Notes: generated from the letters alone by a model not told the origin. A DNA stretch of 64,000 bases from Fibrobacter sp. UWB13 (GCF_900177805.1 NZ_FXAX01000001.1:744001-808000), one strand, 5' to 3'; shown: positions 7,681-17,113, numbered from the stretch's first letter. Program-made: numbers and translations.

Positions 7681-8970
7681 TTATGAATTTGCACGTTTCA
7701 CAAGAAAGCCAAATTTGGAGTTTTTTTCGCTATTTAAGGTGTTTTTTCCTAGGAAAACGCGTCCTTCCGTTCCCGGATTTAACCGATCTGCGGCAGCGCC
7801 GCGGAAATCCAGCATTTCCTCGACTTCGCACTTCTGCATGCCATCAGGAGTCATGAGTTCCAACGTATCATCCATAGAGAAAGGATTTTTCACGTTCACG
7901 AGGCATGCCCCCGTAGCTTCATCAAAATCCTTAATCTGGGCAGCAACGCAGCCACCAGCGGCATCCACATGCGTCGCTTCATAGTTCTGCGGCAACGGTC
8001 CACGCAAGAATCCAGGCATAAAGCCTCGCCCATCAACAAAGGTTATCGCACGGCGGCTTTCTTCGGGCACGGGCATTCCTTCTGCAACGGCGTCAATAGC
8101 CATGCGATAAGCGCGCACGACCTGGCTCAAGTAATACACAGAACGCGTACGGCCTTCAATCTTGAACGAATCAAGCCCACCCGCCACGAGTTCCGGAATC
8201 ACATCCAGAGCGCAAAGGTCGCGGCTACTCATAAAGTAGGTGCCCCACGTATCTTCGTCGAGCGCAATCGGGTCAAGTTCCGGGCGATCGGTACGCTGGA
8301 GCGCAAACGAACCCTCATGTTCGCGATAGTCCTCGACCTGAGGACCGGAGTTCGCATATAAGCGATAAGGCATGCGGCAACTGTTATCGCAAGCGCCCTG
8401 GTTGGCATCGCGATGCGTTACCCAGTTCGAAAGCATGCAACGGCCAGACATAGCCATACAAACGGCACCATGAACGAACACTTCAAGTTCAAGGTCTGGA
8501 ACTTGTTTCTTTATCTCCAAAATTTCAGACAGGCGAAGTTCACGGCTCAAGATGATACGACGAACGCCCAGATTTTTCCAGAACGAAGCTGCAAGATAGT
8601 TTGTCGTATTCGCCTGCACAGACAAGTGAACTTCGGTTTCAGGATGTTCTTTCAAAAGCCAGCCCACAAAGCCAGGGTCAGCCACAATCAAGGCATCCGG
8701 TTTAAGTTCCAAAGCAGCATTCAAAGCTCTCTGGAACGATTCCACCTTCACGTTTCGCGGAATCACGTTACTCGTGAGGTAGAACTTCTTGCCATGTTCA
8801 TGCGCATAGGCAATGCCTTCGGCAAGGTCATCGAGATTTTTGAAACCGTTTTCGCGAGCACGCAGCGAGAACGCCGGCTGCCCAGCATAAACAGCATCTG
8901 CACCATAGGCAAATGCATACTTCATTCGTACAAGGTCACCCGCAGGTGCTAAAAGTTCTGGCTTTTTCAT
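7681..8970 (-). CDS. U32 family protein (YegQ/RlhA/TrhP type)
   Basis: 429 aa from ATG 8970. A GTG 12 nt earlier overlaps the upstream stop, but homologues begin MKKPELLAPAGD. The signature LEVFVHGAVCMAMSGRCMLS fits the U32 pattern ExFxxG[SA]xCxxxxGxCxxS, and GACDNSCRMPY supplies further Cys. Members were annotated as collagenase-like peptidases, but several are now known to hydroxylate tRNA or 23S rRNA using prephenate-derived chemistry and an iron-sulfur cluster. An RNA modification role is therefore more likely than proteolysis. The start lies 5 nt after the stop of the Wzi-like gene, so the two are probably co-transcribed. Confidence 0.88.
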   Translation of the reverse strand: MKKPELLAPAGDLVRMKYAFAYGADAVYAGQPAFSLRARENGFKNLDDLAEGIAYAHEHGKKFYLTSNVIPRNVKVESFQRALNAALELKPDALIVADPGFVGWLLKEHPETEVHLSVQANTTNYLAASFWKNLGVRRIILSRELRLSEILEIKKQVPDLELEVFVHGAVCMAMSGRCMLSNWVTHRDANQGACDNSCRMPYRLYANSGPQVEDYREHEGSFALQRTDRPELDPIALDEDTWGTYFMSSRDLCALDVIPELVAGGLDSFKIEGRTRSVYYLSQVVRAYRMAIDAVAEGMPVPEESRRAITFVDGRGFMPGFLRGPLPQNYEATHVDAAGGCVAAQIKDFDEATGACLVNVKNPFSMDDTLELMTPDGMQKCEVEEMLDFRGAAADRLNPGTEGRVFLGKNTLNSEKNSKFGFLVKRANS

Positions 8971-8975
8971 ACACT

Positions 8976-10565
8976 CTACCACTTGAATCCAGCGCGGATA
9001 TACGCTTTTTTATCATCAATCAACGTCAGTTCACCCAAGAACGAGAAGCGCAAGCCTTCATAGCAAATCGCAGGAGACAGCATATACTGAAGTTTGGCAC
9101 CATCGAGGAACTTCTTGGGAATTTTTAAATGATTCTTTGGTGTCGTATCGTTCACAGCGCTACCATAATCCGTTCCCTTCCAGAACCACGTCTGGCGAAC
9201 AGAAGCAAAGATATGTCCATCCAAACGCGCAAAGACATTCCAGTCAATCGTTCTGCTGTTCGGACCACCCTGGTTACCCAACGGGAATCCGAGATGCGCC
9301 ACTTGAGCAGTATTCTTTTCAAAGTGCGTGTACACATAAGGTTCTACACGGGCGTATTCAAAAATCGTACCCGCTTCAATCTTGTGTCCTTTGTAATAAA
9401 AATCATGACCCGCCTGGAAACCCGCCATCCAAGCCCATTTCGCTTCAATGTTGTCATTACGGATCAAGCTAATCGGGGATTCCATATCATCCAGGAAAAA
9501 TTCCGTATAAAGGCGCACCGCATTAAACAAGCGGTAGTTGAAGTCAAAAGAAATGGATCCGTTATTGCTGTTTTCAGAATAATTCCCCTTTTCCATAAAC
9601 AGCGGTGCGGTCGGAATAAAAAGCCATGGTTTCATATTGTCGTAAAGCACCTGGAGTTCGCTGATACCAAACGTTGCATTCCCTACAGCAAGTTCATAGC
9701 GATGACCAAAAAGATTTCGCGTAGTCTTGTTCGACATGCTCATGCTGTTATTGTAAATGCGCAAGTCCGCATAAAAACTCATCACGCGGAGAGGGCCAAT
9801 CATCATGTCGAGGCTCAACATATTATACGGAAGCGCAAACTGGTTCAAGGACAAGTTATTGTAGTAGCCCGGGCCCCAGTGCATCACGTCTCGGCCAAAG
9901 TCCAAACGCAACCAGTCATAGTTAAAAGCAAAATGTGTACGGTAACGGGCATAGCTTGTGTATTCCACACCGGAATTATTTTCTTCGTGCTGAACTTCCA
10001 AAAATTCACCATCAAAAGATTTCGGAGACTTGGCGGAATGCCCTTCGCTATAAATTCGGGCATCCAAGAAGAAGTCCACAGAATCCACAAAGCCGCGCAA
10101 GTAAATACCGCCATCAACGCCCGGCCAAATCGTATCACCAATGGATTTATTAGAAACACGATAATCACGCCCTGTCCAAACCTGGTCGCCGAGTGATTCT
10201 CCACTACGATAATCAATGCCGCCAATAATACTAGCCGCAATAGCAATTCTCGGAATCGTATCTTTAACAGAAAGCCCATTCCCTAAAATCCCCGCTCCAT
10301 GAACATTATCAAAATAGAGAAGAGCGTTGCTTTCCGTTTTCGTGAAATTCTTGCGGAATGTCGTATCCCTGCGCGGATAAGTAAAATACTGGAGGTTGTT
10401 TCCTGTCGTCTGTCGATGGTATTCGAACAACATCGGAGCGGTTTCCAGATTACGCAAGTTACGAGAATGTTCCGGTTCAATAACCGGGGATGCAGCAAAA
10501 GATTCGCTTACGCCCGCAACCAGTAAAAAACAAGACAAAAAGGGGAATATTTTCTTTAAAAGCAT
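8976..10565 (-). CDS. Outer-membrane beta-barrel, capsule-assembly Wzi-like
   Basis: 529 aa with signal peptide (cleavage likely after SFAA near residue 25). The body alternates short aromatic-rich strands typical of an outer-membrane barrel and ends in a strand with terminal Trp (IRAGFKW). The segment LDFGRDVMHWGPGYYNNLSL followed by NMLSLDMMIGPLRVMSFYA resembles the RxxxxWGPG region of Wzi, a lectin-like barrel that holds capsule on the cell surface. It likely binds or exports a surface polysaccharide. The first gene of a short minus-strand transcript, divergent from the Cthe_2159-like gene. Family assignment is by pattern only. Confidence 0.72.
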   Translation of the reverse strand: MLLKKIFPFLSCFLLVAGVSESFAASPVIEPEHSRNLRNLETAPMLFEYHRQTTGNNLQYFTYPRRDTTFRKNFTKTESNALLYFDNVHGAGILGNGLSVKDTIPRIAIAASIIGGIDYRSGESLGDQVWTGRDYRVSNKSIGDTIWPGVDGGIYLRGFVDSVDFFLDARIYSEGHSAKSPKSFDGEFLEVQHEENNSGVEYTSYARYRTHFAFNYDWLRLDFGRDVMHWGPGYYNNLSLNQFALPYNMLSLDMMIGPLRVMSFYADLRIYNNSMSMSNKTTRNLFGHRYELAVGNATFGISELQVLYDNMKPWLFIPTAPLFMEKGNYSENSNNGSISFDFNYRLFNAVRLYTEFFLDDMESPISLIRNDNIEAKWAWMAGFQAGHDFYYKGHKIEAGTIFEYARVEPYVYTHFEKNTAQVAHLGFPLGNQGGPNSRTIDWNVFARLDGHIFASVRQTWFWKGTDYGSAVNDTTPKNHLKIPKKFLDGAKLQYMLSPAICYEGLRFSFLGELTLIDDKKAYIRAGFKW

Positions 10566-10626
10566 TTTCCAAATTTAGCATTTTCGCTCGCCGGATTCGC
10601 CAAAAATGGAAAATTTGAGCCCTTTC

Positions 10627-10651
10627 GTTCCGTACGGAACTTTTTGTTCCG
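10627..10651. promoter_or_regulatory. Palindromic operator candidate between divergent genes
   Basis: Perfect 14-bp palindrome GTTCCGTACGGAAC (10627-10640), then TTTTT and a third half-site GTTCCG (10646-10651). It lies in the 184-bp divergent region between the Wzi-like gene and the Cthe_2159-like gene, where a shared regulator could bind. Confidence 0.45.
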
Positions 10652-10749
10652 CTTAAAATTTCAATGTCCGTAAAAAAGAACAATACACACATTTAAAAGC
10701 GATTTCATCTAATATAAGTTTTAAGAAAATGTTGAATGGGAGATATTCT

Positions 10750-12843
10750 ATGAATAAAAAATTTCTGACCATGGGCTGTATTTCGAGCCTTTCATTAGCA
10801 ATGTACTCCGGCTGCTCGGACTCGACTTCGGCTGTAGATTTTTACAACGTCACCGAAGAAATCGCCTCCAGCGATAGCCAGGAAACGGGTTCTCTGGAAA
10901 ATCCAACAAGTAGCGCAGGAAACGAAATCAGCAGTGCAACTAGTAGCGCCACAAATTCGGGCAACGTTACAGTTTCTAGCAGTTCTGAAATTGTTCCGAC
11001 AAGTAGCGCCATCAACGCAAGTAGTGCAAGCAACGGCACAAGCAGCGCCGTAATCGCATCTTCAAGCAGCGTTGCCCCGGCCGTCAATTCAAGCAGCTCG
11101 ACGATACCGACCGTACAGAGTTCCTCTAGCGTTCCTGTTGCACAAAGCTCTTCGAGCGCTCCTGTTACGCAAAGTTCCTCCAGCACTCAGCCTGAACAGG
11201 TTAGTGGCAACACCGGGGAACGCCCTGTAATCACTTACGCCGCAAGTGGCGCAACGGTCGCCAATACAAATAACTGCGTCACCGCTACGGGCGGTACAGT
11301 TACCATTACTTGCGGCGGCGAATACGACTTTAGCGGTTCTTACAGCGGTAGCGATGCCCAGATTCTCGTGAACACAGCCAAAACGGACTCCTCAGTTTAC
11401 TTGAACATGAAGGGCCTCACGCTCACAAACACCGCGGACGCCCCGATTTACGTGCAAAAAGCAAGCAAGACTTTTGTCGTTGCCAAAAACGGCACGACCA
11501 ACACGTTCACGGACGGTTCTTCGCGCACCAAGACTTACAACTACACCAATGACTCCGGCGAAGCCAAGACCGATACGACGGGCGCTTGCATTTACGCCAA
11601 GGATGACCTGACCATCAAAGGCGAAGGTACGCTTATCGTCAAGGCCAACTACAACAACGGTATCCATACCAGCAACGACTTGAAAGTGAAAAACGGCCTC
11701 ATCACCGTGAACGCCAAGAATAACGGCCTCAAGGGTAAAGGCTCCGTCGAAATCAGCGGCGGTACAATCAATATCACCACGACCGAAGGCGACGGCATCA
11801 AGAGCGATACCGAGGACGCAACTGATTTGGCAAACGGCAAGGGTTCCATCGAAATCACAGGTGGTACAATCACCGTCACATCCGCTTTTGACGGCATCAC
11901 GGCAGCTAACGCCGTTGTCATTGCCAATGGCGAATCTGCATCCCCGAGCATCAAGGTTACAGCTGGCGGCGGCCAAAACTGCCTCAGCCTCACCTCCTCT
12001 GGTAATGGAGGCGGATTCGGCGGCGGATTCCCAGGCGGCATGGGTGGAAGCTCCTGCTCCCCGAGCGAAAGCATGAAGGGCATCAAGGGCGATTCAAGCA
12101 TAACCATCAGCGGTGGCGTTATTGACATCAACAGCCGTGATGATGGTCTCCACAGCAGTGGCACGATTACTCTCAGCGGCGGCACAATGACCATCGCTAC
12201 AGACGACGACGGTGTTCACGCCGAAAAAGCACTCTACGTCAAGGACAACGCCAACGTGAGCGTGACCATCGCCTACGAAGGTATGGAATCTCCGGACATG
12301 AACTTTGAAGGCGGCATCACAAGCGTGATCACCACGGACGACGGCTGGAATGCAGCCGGCGGCACAAGCACGACCTCCACAGGCAACACAGGTCGCGGCG
12401 GCTGGGGCGGAGCAGGCGGAGGCATGGGCGGTAGCACAGGTTCGCTCAAGGTCACAGGCGGTTACCACTACATCTACGTCGGCACAGGCGACACAGACGG
12501 CATTGACAGCAATGGCGGCATCAGCATCACCGGCGGTGTCATCATCGTGGAATGCCGCATGAACGGCGGCATGGGCGGTATGGTCGATTCGGACGGAACG
12601 ACATCGATTACAGGCGGCAAGTTGCTCGGATTCGGCACAAACAATTCCGAAGAAGGTACGCAGTACAGCGTTAGCTTCTCGACCAGCAATTACTACGGCT
12701 CTTCGGACATTGCATTCAAACCGAGCTTCTCGGGCAGCAAGATGGTCTCTAGCGTAGGTAAGCCGGGCGTCGTGAGCAGCGTGAGCGGCATGACCAAGAC
12801 CTGCTTTGGGAACAGCACCGATCGCTGCGTTTATACGAAGTAG
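10750..12843 (+). CDS. Poly-Ser-linked surface lipoprotein with Cthe_2159-like polysaccharide-binding beta-helix
   Basis: 697 aa from ATG 10750 (GGGAG 7 nt upstream; an earlier in-frame ATG lacks a good site). The signal peptide has a Cys at MYSGC, so it is probably lipid-anchored. Residues ~40-155 are a Ser-rich linker with SSSS blocks. From ~165 on, the protein is a right-handed beta-helix with short repeats such as ISGGTI, GDGIKSD, DDGLHSSG and DGVHAEKAL. This matches the family of C. thermocellum Cthe_2159, which binds cellulose and pectic acid. Gly-rich insertions (GGFGGGFPGGMGG and GGWGGAGGGMGG) interrupt it. It probably serves in adhesion to plant cell wall. It is the only plus-strand gene in the first 41 kb and ends at its own terminator. 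Confidence 0.85.
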   Translation: MNKKFLTMGCISSLSLAMYSGCSDSTSAVDFYNVTEEIASSDSQETGSLENPTSSAGNEISSATSSATNSGNVTVSSSSEIVPTSSAINASSASNGTSSAVIASSSSVAPAVNSSSSTIPTVQSSSSVPVAQSSSSAPVTQSSSSTQPEQVSGNTGERPVITYAASGATVANTNNCVTATGGTVTITCGGEYDFSGSYSGSDAQILVNTAKTDSSVYLNMKGLTLTNTADAPIYVQKASKTFVVAKNGTTNTFTDGSSRTKTYNYTNDSGEAKTDTTGACIYAKDDLTIKGEGTLIVKANYNNGIHTSNDLKVKNGLITVNAKNNGLKGKGSVEISGGTINITTTEGDGIKSDTEDATDLANGKGSIEITGGTITVTSAFDGITAANAVVIANGESASPSIKVTAGGGQNCLSLTSSGNGGGFGGGFPGGMGGSSCSPSESMKGIKGDSSITISGGVIDINSRDDGLHSSGTITLSGGTMTIATDDDGVHAEKALYVKDNANVSVTIAYEGMESPDMNFEGGITSVITTDDGWNAAGGTSTTSTGNTGRGGWGGAGGGMGGSTGSLKVTGGYHYIYVGTGDTDGIDSNGGISITGGVIIVECRMNGGMGGMVDSDGTTSITGGKLLGFGTNNSEEGTQYSVSFSTSNYYGSSDIAFKPSFSGSKMVSSVGKPGVVSSVSGMTKTCFGNSTDRCVYTK

Positions 12844-12887
12844 TGCGGCATAGCCGCAGTTACTAGTCAATAGTCATTAGTTACTAG
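12844..12887. repeat. Heptad repeat array with hairpin, copy 2
   Basis: The hairpin TGCGGC/ATA/GCCGCA (12844-12858) begins one base after the stop codon. Four 7-bp units TNNNTAG follow at 12860-12887. Confidence 0.8.
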
Positions 12888-12915
12888 AAAGGCGAGCAAT
12901 TATGCTCGCCTTTTT
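12888..12915 (+). terminator. Rho-independent terminator
   Basis: An eleven-base stem (AAAGGCGAGCA / TGCTCGCCTTT) with a 4-nt loop and following T-run. It ends the Cthe_2159-like transcript and can also act for pilT from the other side. Confidence 0.88.
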
Positions 12916-12983
12916 CAAATTCAAAAATCGTAAATTTATTGCAGGAGCATTCTGTTTACTGCCTACCGCCTACTGTCTACTAA

Positions 12984-14084
12984 TTACATCCAGCCGCGAT
13001 CAGATGTACCAGAAATACCACGAATCTTAAGATCAAAGTCATCGCGGTTCGTGGCAGCGTTCATTGCCGTTTCAAGCGAAATCTGCTCGTTTTGGTAAAG
13101 TTCCAAAAGTGCCTGGTCGAACGTTTGGCTATGGTATTGAATGTGGCCTTCGGCAACAGCCTGTTCCACCATGTCAATCTTGTTTTTGTCCTGGATGTAT
13201 TCCTTGATAGCGCCCGTATTCACGAGAATTTCGGCAGCCGGGACTCGCCCCTTGCCATCCTTCGTCGGCAAAAGACGGAGCGAAATAATGCCTGCCAAGA
13301 CTTCCGCAAGCAAAAGACGCACTTCATCATGCTGGTGCGGCGGATACATCGAAAGCACACGGTGAATCGTTTCCACAGCATTCGTCGTATGGATGGTCGC
13401 AAAGACCATGTGGCCCGTATCAGCAGCGGTTAATGCAATCTGCATTGTTTCAAGGTCACGAATTTCGCCCACGAGGAGCACATCCGGGTCCTGACGGAGC
13501 GCTGCACGGAGCGCATTCGCATAAGAAAGCGTATCCACGCCGATTTCACGCTGCGAGATAATCGCGACATTATCTTTATAAAGATATTCGATCGGGTCTT
13601 CAACCGTAATGACGTTCACAGATTCTTTCTGATTGATATAGTCAATCATTGAAGCAAGCGTCGTAGACTTACCAGAACCCGTCGTACCCGTCACAAGCAC
13701 AAGACCGCGCTTAGTCAAAGCCAAGTCACGAATCACTTCGGGCAAGTGCAAATCTTCGAAAGCAGGAATCACAGCCTTGATATGACGAATCACAACAGCA
13801 ATTGTACCACGCTGACGGAACACGTTCACACGGAAGCGTCCCATATCACGGGCGCCCACAGCAAAGTCGCATTCCTTATTAGCCTCAAAACGCTGCTTCT
13901 GATCGCGGTTCATGATATCATCCAAGAAGGAATCCATCATAGCGCTATCGATGCGCACATCAAAAAGTCTTTGCAATGCACCATTGATACGGTAAACCGG
14001 CGGAACGCCAACTCGTAAATGCAAGTCAGACGCCTTGCGGTTTACCATCTCGCGCAAGAGCTGTTCTATGCGAAGTTCAGCCAT
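12984..14084 (-). CDS. pilT: Twitching motility ATPase PilT
   Basis: 366 aa from ATG 14084 (GGAG 10 nt upstream, one base after the upstream stop; a TTG start 15 nt earlier would overlap). It has all PilT marks: Walker A GTTGSGKSTTLASM, Asp box VITVEDPIEYLY, Walker B LLVGEIRDLETM, His box TGHMVFATIHTTNA, and the PilT-specific AEILVNT. It hydrolyses ATP to depolymerise type IV pili, powering retraction. No pilin or pilB is in the window; the neighbour is an acidic TPR protein that is translationally coupled to it. Other hexameric secretion ATPases are excluded by the PilT-type sequence. Confidence 0.93.
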   Translation of the reverse strand: MAELRIEQLLREMVNRKASDLHLRVGVPPVYRINGALQRLFDVRIDSAMMDSFLDDIMNRDQKQRFEANKECDFAVGARDMGRFRVNVFRQRGTIAVVIRHIKAVIPAFEDLHLPEVIRDLALTKRGLVLVTGTTGSGKSTTLASMIDYINQKESVNVITVEDPIEYLYKDNVAIISQREIGVDTLSYANALRAALRQDPDVLLVGEIRDLETMQIALTAADTGHMVFATIHTTNAVETIHRVLSMYPPHQHDEVRLLLAEVLAGIISLRLLPTKDGKGRVPAAEILVNTGAIKEYIQDKNKIDMVEQAVAEGHIQYHSQTFDQALLELYQNEQISLETAMNAATNRDDFDLKIRGISGTSDRGWM

Positions 14085-14085
14085 A

Positions 14086-16797
14086 TCAGCCTTCTCCAAA
14101 CTTTTCGCGGCAAAGCTTTTCGACTTCTTCCAGGCGAGCCTTTATTTCGGCATCATCCGGATTTTTCTTGGCGAGGTCCGAATAAATTTCAAGAGCTTTA
14201 TTGTAAACGCCCTGTTCCATATAAATGTCAGCAAGCGTACGCGTATTCAGACTATCGTCCAAATCAACAGCGCCACGAGAAAGCGGAGCTTCGGCATTTT
14301 CAACAAGACTTGCTGCCACTTCATCATCGGAATCGCCGGACATCAGGTAATCGACACCATTATTGTTCGGTTCATCCGATTCTGGCAAAGAGTCGTCTTC
14401 GTCAAAGAGACCCTTGAAGGCATTGGAAACTTCAGTGTCAATGGAATCAAGTTCGGCAGACGGAGCCGGTTCTTCAGCGACTGGTTCAGCAGATTCAGGT
14501 TCTGCTACCGGTTCTTCAAGTTTTTCTGCAACGGGTTCTTCTGCAGCAACGGATTTTTCGGACTTTTCTTCCGGCAAATCCAAATCTTCGTCTTTACCGA
14601 AAATGCTATCGAAAGAGTCGCCAACGCTATCCTTTACAGAGGCTTCTTCAATTTCAGCACCCGTGGCTTCCTGGCTTTCATCACCAAAGAGGGCATCAAA
14701 AGCACCATCCACTTCTTCTGCTGCAGTATCTTCTTCAGCAGTTTCCGTAGCAGGAGCAGCAGCCTCATTTACCGGTTCTTCAAGCTTTTCTGCAACAGGC
14801 TCTTCTGCAGCAACGGGTTCTTCCAAAATTTCTTCAGCGGTGGGTTCTTCAAGCGATTCAGAAACAGGAGCTTCAGTAGATTCTTTAGCAGCCGGAGTTT
14901 CTTCGTCCAAGTTCAGGACAAATTCATCGCCTTCTTTCAGCAAGTCTTCTTCATCCGAGAAATCCATATGGGATGTCGGAACAAGACCTTCTGCCGGAGC
15001 AATATTTTCAGCAGATTCAGACGGAACAAATTCCGGAGCCTTTTCAAGAGCAGTTTCGGTTTCTGCCGGAGTTTCTGCAACAGCCTCAGCGCTATTTTCA
15101 GCTTCTGCCGGAGCTTCATCGTCCAAGCTAAAGTCTGCATCAGCGGACTTTTCGAACAAGCTACCAAAAGAATCTTCATCTGATTTTTCTTCGGCAGCCG
15201 GAGTTTCTGCAACGGGCTCAGCAGTATTTTCTGCTTCTGCCGGAGTCTCATCATTCAGGCTAAAATCAGCATCTGCGGATTTTTCGAACAAGCTTCCAAA
15301 AGAATCTTCATCAGATTTTTCTTCAGCAGCCGGTTCATCCAAAGTCAATTCAGAGTTATCTTCTGTTTCAGCAGACTTTTCAAACAAGTTATCGAAGGAA
15401 TCTTCAACGGATTCTTCAAGAGGCTTTTCTTCAGTTTTCTCGGTAGATTCCGTTGTTTCTGCAGCCGGTTCAACGTCTTCTTCCAGTGCGATTTCAGCTT
15501 CAGAATCAGAGTTGTCAGAAGATTCCGCAGTAGCATTTTCTTCGGGAAGTTCATCTTCACCAAGAAGTGAAGAGAATGCATCGTCTACATTCGTCGTAGA
15601 TTCTTCAGACTTAACATCTTCAGACTTCGGAGTTTCATCTAAATCAAGAAGATTGGCTTCGCCAGCATCTTCTTCATCCGAGAAGTCCATATGCGTCGAA
15701 GGAATACCACTATCAGAAGAACCAATTAGGTTTTCTTCATCTGTCGGTTCTTCATCAGGTGCACCGAGATCTTCGGCAACGGATTCAGCAACCTGTTCTG
15801 CAGGCTGTTCTTCTGCGGATTGCTCCACAGGTTGTTCCGCAACAGGAGCTTCTTCCGGCAGTTCATCATCACCAAGGAGCGAAGAGAATGCGTCATCGAT
15901 GTTCGTCGATTTTTCATCCGCCTCTTGCGGTTCGTCCAAACTGTCAAGACTGAATTCATCATCAGACTTTTCTTCAGCAACATCTTCGGACTTCGGTTCT
16001 TCCACCACATCGAGTTTTTCTTCTTCATCCGAGAAGTGCGAGAACAGAGACGATGTCGCAGATTCAGTTTTTTCACCAGACTCCGCCACATCAAGATCGT
16101 CATCACCGCCCAAGATTCCAGAAATAGCAGAAGAAACTTCGGACGAATTCAGCACATGACCGCTAAAGTCCGGAATTTCAGTACCATCGGGATTCCTTGC
16201 AATTTCATCCGAAGCAAAGTTCAGAGAATTGCGCAAGTCATCCATCGAGGCATTGTCTTCTTCGTCTGTATTCGGGAGAGACGCAGCGAGGTTTGCAAAG
16301 ATGTTGTCTTCACCACCCTCTGCATTTTCAGCATCATCGGAAACATCCATCGTGAACGAGCTATCGTCCATCGGCGGAGCAACAAGCGTCTGGTCCTCTT
16401 CAGGCAGAACGTCGTATTCATCTTTCCAGAACGGATCGAGCGGGTCCATATCATGGACACGACGGAAACAAGCATTACGCTCAACTTCCTTGCCTAGCTT
16501 ATCGTAGGATTCACCCATCCGCTTATGGGCAGAAAGGCAGAACGGATCCTTTGCAAGCACCTTCTTGTATTCTGTAATACTACCGGCAAAATCCTGCTGA
16601 CCTGCTAATATTCTAGCACGAACCAACATAGCGGGTACATCGGACGGCAATGCGGCAAGTGCGGCATCCACAGTCTTGAGGGCAGCTTCGTAATCACCCG
16701 AAGCACGTTCCATATCGGCAAGCCAGGCCAAAGCCTGAGAACGCCCCTTATTCTTTTTTACAGCCTTTCTAAGAGAATCCAACGTTACAGCCATCAT
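14086..16797 (-). CDS. Large acidic TPR protein
   Basis: 903 aa. Residues 1-130 form about three TPR units (ALAWLADMERASGDYEAALK..., ITEYKKVLAKDPFCLSAHKR). Residues ~150-830 are low-complexity and extremely rich in Glu, Ala, Ser and Asp, with repeated short modules: SLLGxDELPEE, SFxxLFEKSAxxxD, and THMDFSDEED (twice exact-like, once as SHFSDEEEK). The C-terminus (~850-903) has one more TPR (LADIYMEQGVYNKALEIYSDL). No signal peptide, so cytoplasmic. It overlaps upstream Trm112-like stop by TAATG and is followed by pilT after one base, indicating one operon. A scaffold for pilus or polarity proteins is inferred, nothing more. The repeated acidic motifs could be docking peptides. Confidence 0.8.
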   Translation of the reverse strand: MMAVTLDSLRKAVKKNKGRSQALAWLADMERASGDYEAALKTVDAALAALPSDVPAMLVRARILAGQQDFAGSITEYKKVLAKDPFCLSAHKRMGESYDKLGKEVERNACFRRVHDMDPLDPFWKDEYDVLPEEDQTLVAPPMDDSSFTMDVSDDAENAEGGEDNIFANLAASLPNTDEEDNASMDDLRNSLNFASDEIARNPDGTEIPDFSGHVLNSSEVSSAISGILGGDDDLDVAESGEKTESATSSLFSHFSDEEEKLDVVEEPKSEDVAEEKSDDEFSLDSLDEPQEADEKSTNIDDAFSSLLGDDELPEEAPVAEQPVEQSAEEQPAEQVAESVAEDLGAPDEEPTDEENLIGSSDSGIPSTHMDFSDEEDAGEANLLDLDETPKSEDVKSEESTTNVDDAFSSLLGEDELPEENATAESSDNSDSEAEIALEEDVEPAAETTESTEKTEEKPLEESVEDSFDNLFEKSAETEDNSELTLDEPAAEEKSDEDSFGSLFEKSADADFSLNDETPAEAENTAEPVAETPAAEEKSDEDSFGSLFEKSADADFSLDDEAPAEAENSAEAVAETPAETETALEKAPEFVPSESAENIAPAEGLVPTSHMDFSDEEDLLKEGDEFVLNLDEETPAAKESTEAPVSESLEEPTAEEILEEPVAAEEPVAEKLEEPVNEAAAPATETAEEDTAAEEVDGAFDALFGDESQEATGAEIEEASVKDSVGDSFDSIFGKDEDLDLPEEKSEKSVAAEEPVAEKLEEPVAEPESAEPVAEEPAPSAELDSIDTEVSNAFKGLFDEDDSLPESDEPNNNGVDYLMSGDSDDEVAASLVENAEAPLSRGAVDLDDSLNTRTLADIYMEQGVYNKALEIYSDLAKKNPDDAEIKARLEEVEKLCREKFGEG
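15040..15310. repeat. ~132-bp in-frame tandem duplication
   Basis: Two adjacent copies encode about 44 residues each, beginning SFGSLFEKSADADFSL and ending in an AEEKSDED-like stretch. They differ at few positions, suggesting a recent duplication in the acidic region. Confidence 0.7.
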
Positions 16798-17051
16798 TAC
16801 TCCAATGGAAGAAGAACAGCTTCGTCCGCTAAAAGTACAGGTATGCCTTCACGAACTGGATAGACTCGAGATCCATCAGGAGTCGTAAGCGCTTCGGTCA
16901 GGGGTTCAGTAATAGCTTCGCCAGCAACGTTCTTGAGCGTACCAGCCTTAATAGCATTGTTCAAAAGAGCGATGCAATCCTCGCCCGCCTGCGAAAGAGG
17001 CTCGCGAGTTTCCGGACAGCAAAGAATACTTAACAATTTAGAATCGAGCAT
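16797..17051 (-). CDS. Trm112/YcaR-like small zinc-ribbon protein
   Basis: 84 aa from ATG 17051 (AAAGGT upstream; a longer frame upstream lacks homology). MLDSKLLSILCCPETREPL at the start and VYPVREGIPVLLADEA at the end match the UPF0434/Trm112 family, whose eukaryotic member activates methyltransferases. The usual second Cys pair is not visible; only the CC near residue 10 is present, so zinc binding may be lost. A middle insertion of ~25 residues (IALLNNAIKAGTL...) is longer than in E. coli YcaR. Its stop overlaps the TPR start. Confidence 0.8.
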   Translation of the reverse strand: MLDSKLLSILCCPETREPLSQAGEDCIALLNNAIKAGTLKNVAGEAITEPLTEALTTPDGSRVYPVREGIPVLLADEAVLLPLE

Positions 17052-17113
17052 AAGACCTTTCAAATTTGTTATTTCATCAAAAAAATAACACAATTTTTAC
17101 AAAAAAGAGCGAT

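Noticed and set aside
14363-16159. 598-codon Ser-rich plus-strand frame
   Set aside because: Ser-rich composition is the mirror of the Glu/Asp-rich codons of the acidic TPR gene, not a poly-Ser lipoprotein; no signal peptide or RBS.
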